Shown: piece by piece, positions 43,037-52,032 of the stretch
Layout of the letters: every line of letters begins with the position of its first letter
Numbering within the stretch: position 1 is the stretch's first letter
DNA from: Rhynchopus euleeides
Lineage: Eukaryota; Euglenozoa; Diplonemea; Diplonemida; Diplonemidae
DNA length: 64,000 bases
Direction: 5' to 3'
Assembly (NCBI GenBank): GCA_963210315.1
Contig: OY723255.1
Span: 1,240,001 to 1,304,000 of the forward strand
Notes under the pieces: model-generated
What the model saw: the letters and a program-made list of their open reading frames with translations, nothing else
What the model was told of the DNA's origin: nothing
The model's database searches: none
Made by a program: the position numbers and the translations under genes

Positions 43037-43326
43037 ACAAGGCGAACCCAAAAGTCCCAAAATCTGACCCATCCACAAAATTCGATGGGGAAAATATTGA
43101 GGTAGGGCCAAGGTAGGGCCGAGGTAGGGCCATGCCACCCCTGGCGGCCCACCCTCCCCAAAAATTATTCCGCACACTCGTGTGAGCAGAAAGTCACCCA
43201 CCACAGCAAGCATCCAAACGTGCTCTATACACTAACCCCACCCTTCATCAGGCTCAGGGTGTGATTATCATTTCAGGGTTTGTGTGTAGAAGCGTCAACG
43301 CATCAAACAAACAAAATACAGGCTAA

Positions 43327-43490
43327 GGAGGGTGTCCGGTACTCCGGATTTTCCTGATTTTTCCCGATTTTCCGAAAGTTTTGCCACTGGTTGACACAAG
43401 GGCAAATTTCGAGCAAAATCCGAAAATCAGGAAAAATCGGGAAAAAACAGGAAATCCAGGGGGGGCCACCGGAGACCCTCCCCGAAAAAA
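43327..43490 (+). mobile_element. Left-end fragment of the GGAGGGTGTCC element
   Basis: The first ~92 bases match 44525-44617 almost exactly. They are followed by an inverted version of the GGATTTTCCTGATTTTTCCC tract, so this copy folds on itself. Confidence 0.65.
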
Positions 43491-43499
43491 TCCGATTTT

Positions 43500-43760
43500 T
43501 TGATGATGATGGCCCCCTGCGTCTCGATGGGAGGAGCCATCCCCCGCACCGTCGAGGCGTGGAGGCACTGCTTCCACCCCAGCTATGGCCTTTGCCCCCT
43601 CTCGCCCAGGGTGGCAGGTGACGTAGCGGCGGAGTGGCTGCAGGCGCGCATCCTGCAAGGGGGCGCGCAGGCCGAGCCCGGGAACCAGACGAGGGAGCCG
43701 GGGGTCAGCCTGCGCGTCTACATGCGCAAGCTGCAGACGGAGGTGGAGCGGGGCGAGTAG
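43500..43760 (+). pseudogene. Coding-like fragment, unknown gene
   Basis: Up to 86 residues, with a convincing amphipathic C-terminal part (AAEWLQARILQG, VSLRVYMRKLQTEVERGE) and GC-rich third positions like the host genes. It lies directly after the 43327 element end, so it may be the 3' part of a host gene cut by the insertion. No family recognised. Confidence 0.3.
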
Positions 43761-44524
43761 GCGGAGCAGCGTCCCCACCCCCACCACCCCCCCCCCCCCC
43801 CGGGACCTTCCCCCCCCCCCTTTCATAGATGTGTGCAGGTGGCCGTTGTGAATGGTTAGACAGGGGCTGGCCACCCCCTCCCCCGGGCTCTGCACAGCAG
43901 GTCTGGGTTAGAAACAACATAACCCCCCCCCCCCTTCCTCCCCTCCCTTCCTCCCCCCTCCCCTCCCCTCCCCTATTGATGTCCCCCCCCCTCCCCCAGC
44001 GCTTTGCCGCTCGTGTGAGTACCGCCCTGACTGGGAGAAAGGGTAGGGCTGGTTGGGTTGGCGGAGTTGGGCGGATGGGCGAAACGGAAAAATCGACGAG
44101 GTCGCAGCGTCAGGGCGTTCTGGGCTGGCTGGTGGTGGTTGGGACAAGACCGACGAGATTAGAAGCGGCACTGGTAGACGGGTTTTGAGGCCCCCCGCCC
44201 CCAGGTTCCCCCTGCCCACCTGGACGGACCCAAGTGCCTCACACCGGATCTCTCCCCACCCGGTGGTCCACCTGACGGATACGCGAAAAAAAAAAAAAAA
44301 AAAAAAAAAAATCCGATTTTTTTGGGTCGAAAAAAAAATTTTTTTTCCGACCCGAAAATCTGTATCTGCGGACTGCCACACTCTGAAAAACCGAAAAATT
44401 TCCGAAAAAAATTGAAAATTTTGGCCTTTCCTGGCCTGTGTGGTCCCAAAGGGCCCAGGTTGCCCGGTTTTTCTCCCAAAAACACCCCAAAAAATTTTCC
44501 GCCGTTTCACCCCCCCAGAATCTA

Positions 44525-45613
44525 GGAGGGTGTCCGGTACTCCGGATTTTCCTGATTTTTCCCGATTTTCCGAAAGTTTTGCCACTGGTTGACACAAGGG
44601 CAAATTTCGAGCAAAAGGCGGATTGGCCGCCTTCGGCGGCGTCGTCGTTTCACTCTGTACTAAGGACGTCGGTAAAGCCGAGCCCTTTGTACAACCGTTT
44701 CACTCTGACTTCTGTCTGTCTGTCCTGTGTGCCATCAGTGTGTCCCCGTTCCAGTGATTCCGCTCCATCCCATTGAGTGTCTCTCAGTTCTGCTCGTTCT
44801 GACAGTGGAGGTGGTCTCCTGCGACTGCGTCGGTTTCTTGGCTGCCCCGTGTCTGCAGTTCCACTTGTGTCATGGACTCGTTGTGGTTACTGGTGCTCTG
44901 CAATATTTTCGCTGCTGCTCGTTAGTTCCGTCCCGTTTCATTCCCAGCTGCTCAGGGAGAGCTGCCCTGTGTTTGCCGCAAAGGGCGCTGCTGATCCTTG
45001 TTCCTCATCGCGTTGTGACTCCCATTCAGCCTGGCGGGGCAGTCTTCAGCGTTCAAACTACCTGATAGTTCCCGAAGTTCGCGGATTCCGCCGCTCATCT
45101 TGCACCATATGGGCACCAAGCCGGCAACGATAGCCTGTGGCGTTGAGGCGCCATCGGCTGTCTCCCGGAGCATTTCCAACCTCACATCCGTGAGGCCACC
45201 CAGGTTTGTGGGTTCCATAAAGAACTCAGGCGGGTGCCGCTCTCGTACCCCCGCATGCCTCACCCGCCGCGAACGAGGGAGGCCGCCACGCATGAGGAGC
45301 TTCTCTTCGCCACCTCCCGCTGCTCGTCAGTCAGGGAGCTACACCCCGTTTTTTCGGTTGAAGTTTTTTCTGATCAGAGTTGCACCCACCGTTTCTCTCC
45401 GTCCAGCCCGAGAATGTCGAACCCTGAAAAATCGACAACACCCCACATCCTGCACCTGAGACGCGGCTTCCTTATCTGAGGGGCCGCGTCCAAATACACG
45501 GACTTTGCTAAACTGGACCCAACTCCCCACACCCTTTTTTTTGCCATTTTTTCAAAAAATCCCCCAAAATTTTCCAAATTTTTCAAAAATTTCCTAAATT
45601 TAGGACACCCTCC
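44525..45613. mobile_element. 1.1-kb TA-flanked element, TIR GGAGGGTGTCC
   Basis: Ends GGAGGGTGTCC...GGACACCCTCC with TA on both sides (44523-44524, 45614-45615), as for Tc1/mariner-type elements. AT-rich ends surround a GC-richer core with a - strand frame (44952-45293, including GGLTDVRLEMLRETADG) of unknown nature. No transposase recognised. Confidence 0.65.
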
Positions 45614-45615
45614 TA

Positions 45616-46258
45616 AGAGCGGTTGCTGCTGAATGGTGAAGTGACTTTCAGAAAAAGGGAGGTGGGGCCGCGGCCCCCCCTGCCAGCCCTGGCACGAGAT
45701 CACTGGCTCTGAGGACCACAGGCTATGGCTGGGTCCGCGGTGCGCCGGTGCATGCTATGAACACCAACCAGCGTGTTGTGCACGGTTCGATCAGTTTCCT
45801 CAGAGGACCACTCGCCACTTTCTGCTGTATGGCACAGCTTCCTGGTGGCACCGGGCACAAGCGGGATGACCTGCTCGTGCGCCCATCTTCTGTGTTGCCC
45901 ACCGACATCAGCAGGGGTGCTAGGTGGTCACCTAACACCCCCAACTCCCGCCAGCCCAACCACTCGCACTGCAGGCCTTTGTACCCAGTATAACCCTTGT
46001 AATTGTCCGCCCCCCGAGGAGGCCCCGAGGCGGAACAACAAGGGGGAGGGTAGGTATTTGCATTTGCGAGGAGAAACATACTTGCCCCCATGACTAAACC
46101 CTCGAGTACAGGAAACACTGCTTGGAGTGTTGATAATGGATGGGATGTGGATGAGCATAACAAATCAAGTGATCACCCACTCAATCAGCTGACGATGTTG
46201 TGTGCAAGCTTGTGCCCCGACAGCTCTACACTATCGTCCAACCACCACTACCACAGGG
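45616..46258. other. 5' flank of UBL-WD40 locus 2
   Basis: No gene. It holds one CTTGTAATTGTCCGCCCC end at 45993 (also at 42236). The CCACCACTACCACAG just before the start at 46259 could be a splice acceptor. Confidence 0.35.
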
Positions 46259-46627
46259 ATGGACGGCCAAACCGTGGGTGTGACTGTGCGTCACACGGGG
46301 ACCGGTGACAGCTGTGTCGTCGGAGTTCCGGAAGGCGGGACCGTGGTCGGGCTGAAGGCGGATGCGCTCAACGAGATGTTCCCGGGTTCTATCAACACAG
46401 TCCGTGAGGCTGCATGCGTGGCAGCACACATCGAAGGGTGTGAGGAGGAGCTGGACGATGAAGAGCGTGTTGCCGACACGGGTCTGGAGGACGGGAGTGC
46501 TGTCAAGCTCGTCCCACGCTGGCCCACAGTCAAGGCTCCCGCTGTCTACAACAGTGCGCATGGGGAGAGGGTACAGAGTATCACACTGTCGAGGTGTGGG
46601 AAGCTGTGTGTTGTGGGCTACGAGAAC

Positions 46628-47405
46628 GGACACATCACTGTGTTTGGGGGGTTAAAGCCGCCTGACGCCTGCACGTGGCGCCCCTGCTAATCCCCTCGCA
46701 TTGCACTGCGCGGGGGGTGAACAGAGTCAGCGGTGGGGTGGTTACCTCGGTGCTGAAATGCCTTGTGCATGGAGCCGGAATAGCCGGGGTGGTGACCTGG
46801 TCTATGAAGGGGGAACCCTGAGCCCAAAGAACCGAGATCCCAAGACCTCCAATGGGGGCCGGGCGCCCCTCGTCCTGTGTCCTCCACGGCGACCCCCTGC
46901 GCGGGCTTCCGGGCCGGAGTAGCCCGCCTCCCTTCTGTCATAGACGGAGGTCAGACCACCGCAGTTGCGTCTCTGTTTCACACAGTGTAACGTACAGGTG
47001 GGAGTGGCCCTAGTACGTTCGGGACGCGTATAGGACTCGCACTACGTGGGGGGACGGGATGAAAGTCCGAAAAGGTTGGAAAAACGTAGGAGTGCATTAC
47101 ACACAATGTCTTCCCATGGGTAAAGACTAGCTAGTTACCCTCACTCCGCGTGGGATCCGGAAACCCTTCTTGAGCCACCGGGTCCCCTCACACTTTAGGG
47201 GGTGGCGCCCCAGGTTGCTAACCAGCGGCAGGTTTTTGCAGAGACCTAAGGGTGTCTCTTTTCCTCACCGCAGACAACCGTGTGTGGGAATCGTGTGTAG
47301 CCACTGTTTGGGTTCAGTGTCTGGGCATGCGTGGCGCTGGGCCCACTGGTCGTCACCTTTGCCGCTCGCCACGTAAAGTTGAATAAGGACACATCACTGT
47401 GTTTG
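46628..47405 (+). mobile_element. 740-bp retroelement insertion with 19-bp target duplication
   Basis: GGACACATCACTGTGTTTG stands at 46628-46646 and again at 47387-47405. The uninterrupted homologue in locus 3 has it once (about 51664), so the insert is 46647-47386. Long duplications of this kind arise by target-primed reverse transcription. The insert has no long frame and ends GTTGAATAA without a clear poly-A. Its first base is the predicted cleavage point of an HDV-like ribozyme. Best described as a non-autonomous element using a LINE-type machinery. Confidence 0.85.
46647..46733 (+). ncRNA. HDV-like self-cleaving ribozyme fold (copy B) at the 5' end of the insert
   Basis: P1: G46647-G46651 with C46681-T46685, first pair G-U. 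P2: C46658-A46665 with T46727-G46733, one bulged C. P3: 46666-46669 (CGCC) with 46677-46680 (GGCG), loop of 7. P1.1: loop G46671-C46672 with G46686-C46687. P4: 46692-46695 with 46712-46715, extended by CGCA/TGCG. The joining strand GAACAGA offers C46722 as catalytic base followed by N-R-A. Every helix differs in sequence from copy A at 10191 yet keeps its pairing, and G46647 directly follows the target duplication. Confidence 0.75.
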
Positions 47406-48228
47406 ACACCATCACCGCTGCTGTGGTGGCGGACTCAACACACGGCGACGACGTTACGGGTTGTCCTGCGTTCTCTGTCTGTGGGACGTGGTTGGCAACG
47501 TGCTCTTCTGACGGCACCACCTGCGTGTGGCTGACAGCAACCTGGGAGCAGGTGCATATAATGGAACATGACAGCCCAGCTTTCCGAGCAGCGTGGACAC
47601 ACTGCGGACGTCTGGTGTCCGGAGACGACTCAGGCAAACTGCGTGTGTGGGACTTGAAGGGCACACCGAGCGCCACAGTGCTGGAGGGTCACAGCGAGGC
47701 TGTTGGCAGCATTGCTGTGTCGGGCACGAGGATCTTCAGCGGGTCACGTGACAAGACCATCCGTGTGTGGGACATCAACACCCTCACACACACACACACC
47801 CTGGATGAGCATACGGATGTCGTGACCGGCCTCGCCCTGACTCAGGACGAGCAGCACCTGGTGTCGTGCTCTCTCGACAGCTCTCTCAAGGTGTGGTGCA
47901 CAGCCACCCTCAGCTGCCTGCGTACTGTGCAAGTGATGAGCCGTCTCTACTCACTTGCTGTGTCACAGCCAGGTGATGTTGTTGCGGTGGAGAGGGGGAT
48001 CGGCGGTACTCTGCTCCGCCTCAGCGCAGGTGAGCGTCTGGGGAGGGTGGACTCCCAGGGAAGTGATGTTGCACTGAGCCTCTGCGGGAGGTGGTTCTTC
48101 ACACCAACCGACAACACTTCTGTCTCTGTGTGTGCTGTGCCTTCCGTTTCACCCTGAGTGCCGTGTCTCGGAACCCTGCTCCCCTCCCCTGTGTGCTTGC
48201 CTTTGGTCCCGTGTTGCTTTCTCGCATC

Positions 48229-48580
48229 ACATACTCCCCCGACGAGCACCTGGTGTCGTGCTCTTTCGACAGCTCTCTCAAGGTGTGGTGCACAACCACC
48301 CTCAGCTGCCTGCGTACTGCGCAACTGGACAACTATACCTACTCAGTTGCTGTGTCACAGCCAGGTGATGTTGTTGCAGTGAATGGCTCCAACGCCACTG
48401 CTCTGTACCGCCTCAGCACAGGTGAGCGCGTGGGGAAAGTGGACCCCACTTTCCCCACTTTTTTTTAATTCCCAGGGGAATGGCGTTGCACTGAGCCTCT
48501 GCGGGAGGTGGCTCTTCACACCACCAAACAAAACTTCTGTCTCTGTGTGTGCTGTGTCCTGAGTGCTATGTTGCGGAGCC
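48229..48580 (+). pseudogene. Extra partial copy of the WD40 gene 3' end
   Basis: Begins within the last repeats (LVSCSFDSSLKVWCTTTLSC) and runs to the family end, with a small insertion near 48450-48475. It follows locus 2 directly and is closer to locus 3 in places (CTTTCGACAGCT), so it records duplication within a tandem array. Confidence 0.75.
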
Positions 48581-48625
48581 TGTTTCCCTGCCTTGTGTGT
48601 TTGAACCTGAGCCTGTCACCCTGCC

Positions 48626-48935
48626 TGACCTAAAACAAGCCGCCTTTTTGGCGTCGCCCAGCACTCGCACCACCCTCGACCACCGTCGACCACCGTCGAC
48701 CACCCTCGCCCACCGTCGCCCACCCTCGACCACCCTCGACCACCCTCGACCACCCTCGACCACCCTCGACCACCCTCGACCACCCTCGACCACCCTCGAC
48801 CACCCTCGACCACCGTCGACCACCGTCGACCACTCGCGCCCACCCTCGCCCACCCTCGCCCACACTCGCCCACCGTCGACCACCGTCGCCCACTCTCGCC
48901 CACCCTCGTCCACCCTCGCCCAAGTTGGCTGTTTT
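48626..48935 (+). repeat. Fold-back end plus 10-bp minisatellite (CACCCTCGAC)n
   Basis: Starts GACCTAAAACAAGCCGCC at 48627, then GGCGTCGCCCAGCACTCGC, then about 26 units of CACCCTCGAC and close variants to 48920. The units are almost perfect at 48721-48810. Confidence 0.9.
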
Positions 48936-49830
48936 CTGGTGGGGTTTGTACTGTACTTGGGCATTATACCCTCTTGTGTCCCACCACTTCCTCCTGGACC
49001 AGCCACAGCCAATCAAAGTATACCCATCGAGCCCACCAAACCGCGGCAGCACTGGGTCTGGAGGCAGCGGTCGCAAGGTTTTGACGCAACGCAACCCTGC
49101 AGGATTTGGGCCCATATGGTGACCCCCAGTCAGTGGTGGAGACAGACACCCCATGGCCAAAATGACCCCACCACGATCCGCACGGATCCCAAACGTTCAA
49201 AAGAACGGGGTTTTGGAAAATCCGTGAGGGGGGTCCCGCTGGGTGGGTAGGTGGGGTGGGGTGTGGGGGGTGTGGGCGTGCTGGCTGCCTCCCAGCCACC
49301 TTCACCCATGACCAGTCCCTGAACCAGACCCACGTTTCATGAGTGAAGCTTGGCTCGTACACCACCGAAATGACCCCACTGTGATCCGCACAAATTCCAA
49401 ACGTTCAAAAGAAAGGGGTTTTGGAACACCCGTGGAGGGGGTCCCGCTGGGTGGGTAGGTGGGTGTGGCTGCCTCCCAGTCACATTCTCTTAGGACCAGC
49501 CCCTGAACCAGAGTCACATTTCATGGACGATGTTTGGCTCCTAGACCCACAAAATGACCCCACTACGATTCGCAAAAGTTCCAAACGTTCAAAAGAACGG
49601 GGTTTTGGAATACCCGAGGAGGGGGTCCCGCTGGGTGGGCTGGTGTGCCTGCCTCCCAGTCACATCCTCCTGTGGGCCAACCTCCTATGACCAGACCCTG
49701 AACCAGACCCGCATTTCATGGGTGAAGCTTGACACCTCGACCTACAAAGTGACCCCACTACGATCCGCACAGATTCCAAATAGTCAAAAGAAAGGTGTTT
49801 CGGAACACCCGAGGAGGGGGTCCCGCTGAT
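48936..49830 (-). repeat. Shared 250-bp block and ~200-bp satellite, four units in reverse
   Basis: 48936-49190 matches 35950-36220. Satellite cores on the - strand occur at about 49165, 49371, 49555 and 49750 (spacing 184-206), each followed by an AAACGTTCAAAAGAA box and a GGGGGTCCCGCTG box. Confidence 0.85.
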
Positions 49831-50190
49831 TTTGGGTCACTTTCAGGTGATGTCAGGTCCCTGGAGTGACCACAGATAGCCCATTTTCAGGGTGGGAGCC
49901 CTACTCGTACGTCACCCAGATTCAGCCCAAACCGTGCACCTCGGGTGCACGGTCGCCGGGAGCGCGCGGGCACCCGGAAACAGGCCGCATTTGCGCGCGC
50001 TGCCTGCACCCTGCACGCCAGCCCCTGCACTGAAAAGCTTGAAGAAATGGGTTTTTGGCTGGCGGAGGCGCCTCCGGAGGTGCCTCCGGAGGCGCCTCCG
50101 ACCTCCTCCGGAGGAGGCCATTTTTGCTCCTCCGGAGGCCGGAGGCCCGGAGGCGCCTCCGGAGGCCCGAGAGCCTTGTGCTAAGTCAGT
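49831..50190. repeat. GC-rich palindromic CCTCCGGAGGCGCC repeats
   Basis: 50060-50170 is built of GGAGGCGCCTCC/CCTCCGGAGG words, self-complementary at several registers. No gene seen. Confidence 0.6.
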
Positions 50191-50466
50191 GACCTAAAAC
50201 AAGCCGCCTTTTTGGCGTCGCCCAGCACGCGCACCACCCTCTACCACCGTCGACCACCCTCGACCACTCACGCCCACCCTCACCACCCTCGCCCACAACT
50301 CGCCCACCGTCGCCCACACTCGACCACCCTCGCCCACCCTCGTCCACCCTCGCCCACCCTCGCCCGCACTCGCCTGCACTCGCCCACTCACGCCCACTCA
50401 CGCCCACCTTCGCCCACCTTCGCCCACCGTCGCCCACCCTCGCCCAGAGGCGGCTTGTTTTAGGTC
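50191..50466. mobile_element. 276-bp fold-back element with minisatellite interior
   Basis: Perfect 18-bp inverted ends GACCTAAAACAAGCCGCC (50191-50208) and its complement (50449-50466). The inside is a stretch of CGCCCACC/CGACCACC 10-bp units. No clear target duplication. This is the only copy here with both ends exact. Confidence 0.8.
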
Positions 50467-51306
50467 AACCCTGCCCTGCAAGGCACACTTCATGTCAACT
50501 CGGAGCACTGCTGTCCTCGCTTATCTGCATTTCTGAGCGGAGGGCCCCCTGTAAGACTTGCTTCAACACGTGGGTTTCCAGCCGGGGTTGCAGACTGGGG
50601 TGTTTTGGCAATAACGTTATTCACGGAAACCCCCCGCCCCCCGGCCCCCTGCAGGCCTGAACGGCCTATGTTTGTCGCACCTGGGGCCTTCGCTCAGAAA
50701 TGCAGAGAGTGAGCCAAAGTGAGCCGCCTCACACAACAGCCTGTAGAGTGACACAGTTCGACACACAGCGAAGGGCGTCGCCGTGTTGCTTTCTTGCCTC
50801 GCAGCACAGCACCCCCTGACCCCTGCCTCTGTTTTGAGGCAGCTGTGCGGTGCATCTGAGATGAGAAGAAGGCAGGTGATTGGCACAGTGTTCTCTCTGC
50901 AGACTCCTCCCCAGCCCCACACACCCCCCCCCCTCCCTCACGAAGCCCCCCTCTCTACCCTTGCAACACGCACCTGAGGCTACAGTTGATTCAGTCTGTT
51001 TCCAGCACATTCTCTTGTCTGCCTTTTTGAACCCATGCAAGAATTGTAGAAGTGTTCGAGTGCTTCTGACGACCCTGTCTCTTTTCTGTGTGTCTAGCTG
51101 TCTCGTGTTCACGTGTGAGCCACACCCACATCGACGCAGCGGGGTCGAGGGTGGTGGAAGCGTCAACGCATCAAATCAGCAAGAAAGACGCACGGTTGCG
51201 ACGCTTTTCATGTGCCGCACCTTCTGCGCTTTGTCAGCAATCCTCTTTCAGGACACTGCACACACAACCACCCTCCAGAATACCTGACCCTGTGGTCGCC
51301 AAAGCC
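50467..51306. other. 5' flank of UBL-WD40 locus 3
   Basis: Contains a GGGGCCTTCGCTCAGAAATGC repeat block at 50683. The segment 50785-50945 (CTTTCTTGCCTCGCAGCACA ... CTGTTTTGAGGCAGCTGTGCG) is repeated downstream of the same locus at 59905-60060. Confidence 0.5.
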
Positions 51307-51980
51307 ATGGAAGTCTGTGTTTGTCATGCCGGGAGCGGGGACAGCTGTGTCGTCGGAGTTCCGGAAGGCGGGACCGTGGTCAGGCTGAAGGCGGATGCGC
51401 TGGAGGAGATGTTTCCGGGTTCCATCAACAACGCATCCCGTGAGGCTGCATGCGTGGCAGCACACATCGAAGGGTGTGAGGAGGAGCTGGACGATGAAGA
51501 GCGCGTTGCCGACACGGGTCTGGAGGACGGGGGTGCTGTCAAGCTCGTCCCACGCTGGCCCACAGTCAAGGCTCCCGCTGTCTACAACAGTGCGCACGGG
51601 GAGAGCATACAGAGCATCACACTGTCGAGGTGTGGGAAGCTGTGTGCTGTGGGTTACCGCAAAGGACACATCACTGTGTTTGACACCACCACCGCTGCTG
51701 TGGTGGCGGACTTAACACACGGCGACAAGACTACTTCTTGCACTGCGTTCTCAGTCTGTGGGACGTGGTTGGCAACGTGCTCTCGAGACGGCACCATCTG
51801 CGTGTGGCTACTGTCAAAGTGGGAAGAGGCGTACATCCTGGACCATGACAACCTCATCGTGTTCAGCGCAGCGTGGACACACTGCGGACGTCTGGTGTCC
51901 GGAGATGCATCAGACAAAGTGCGTGTGTGGGACTTGAAGGGCACACCGAGCGCCACAGTGCTGGAGGGCCATCTTTAGGT

Positions 51981-52028
51981 GGGTGTTGGTTCAGAGCCGT
52001 ACGTGATACGGACAGAACTGCAACACCA
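51981..52028 (+). promoter_or_regulatory. Leader hairpin just before the retroelement start codon
   Basis: Three nested stems: GGTGTTG with CAACACC, GTTC with GAAC and CCGTA with TACGG, with AGAG/ACA internal loops and a CGTGA apex. It ends 5 bases before ATG 52033. Possible roles are translation control, RNA recognition by the reverse transcriptase, or an unclassified ribozyme; I could not match it to a hammerhead or HDV fold. Confidence 0.55.
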
Positions 52029-52032
52029 GGTA

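Larger units (their letters stand above)
46259..48157 (+). pseudogene. UBL-WD40 locus 2, split by a retroelement
   Basis: Coding parts 46259-46646 and 47387-48157; without the insert they encode a protein collinear with locus 3. The N-terminal ubiquitin-like domain (VGVTVRHTGTGDSC ... LDDEERVADTGLEDGSAVKL) is nearly the same as in locus 3. WD40 repeats follow (RLVSGDDSGKLRVWDLKG, VLEGHSEAVGSIAVSGTRIF, SGSRDKTIRVWDIN, LVSCSLDSSLKVWC) and the family end CGRWFFTPTDNTSVSVCAVP. The insertion at residue ~130 puts a stop soon after, so full-length protein is not expected unless the insert is removed. Downstream, 48229-48580 is an extra partial copy of the 3' end. Confidence 0.75.

Noticed and set aside
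48549-49250. Long repetitive frames over the minisatellite on both strands
   Set aside because: Produced by a stop-free 10-bp repeat; no start or domain beyond the repeat.
51979-52032. Start of the retroelement protein at the non-ATG position 51979
   Set aside because: It begins with GTG inside the leader hairpin; the first ATG in frame, 52033, follows the hairpin directly.
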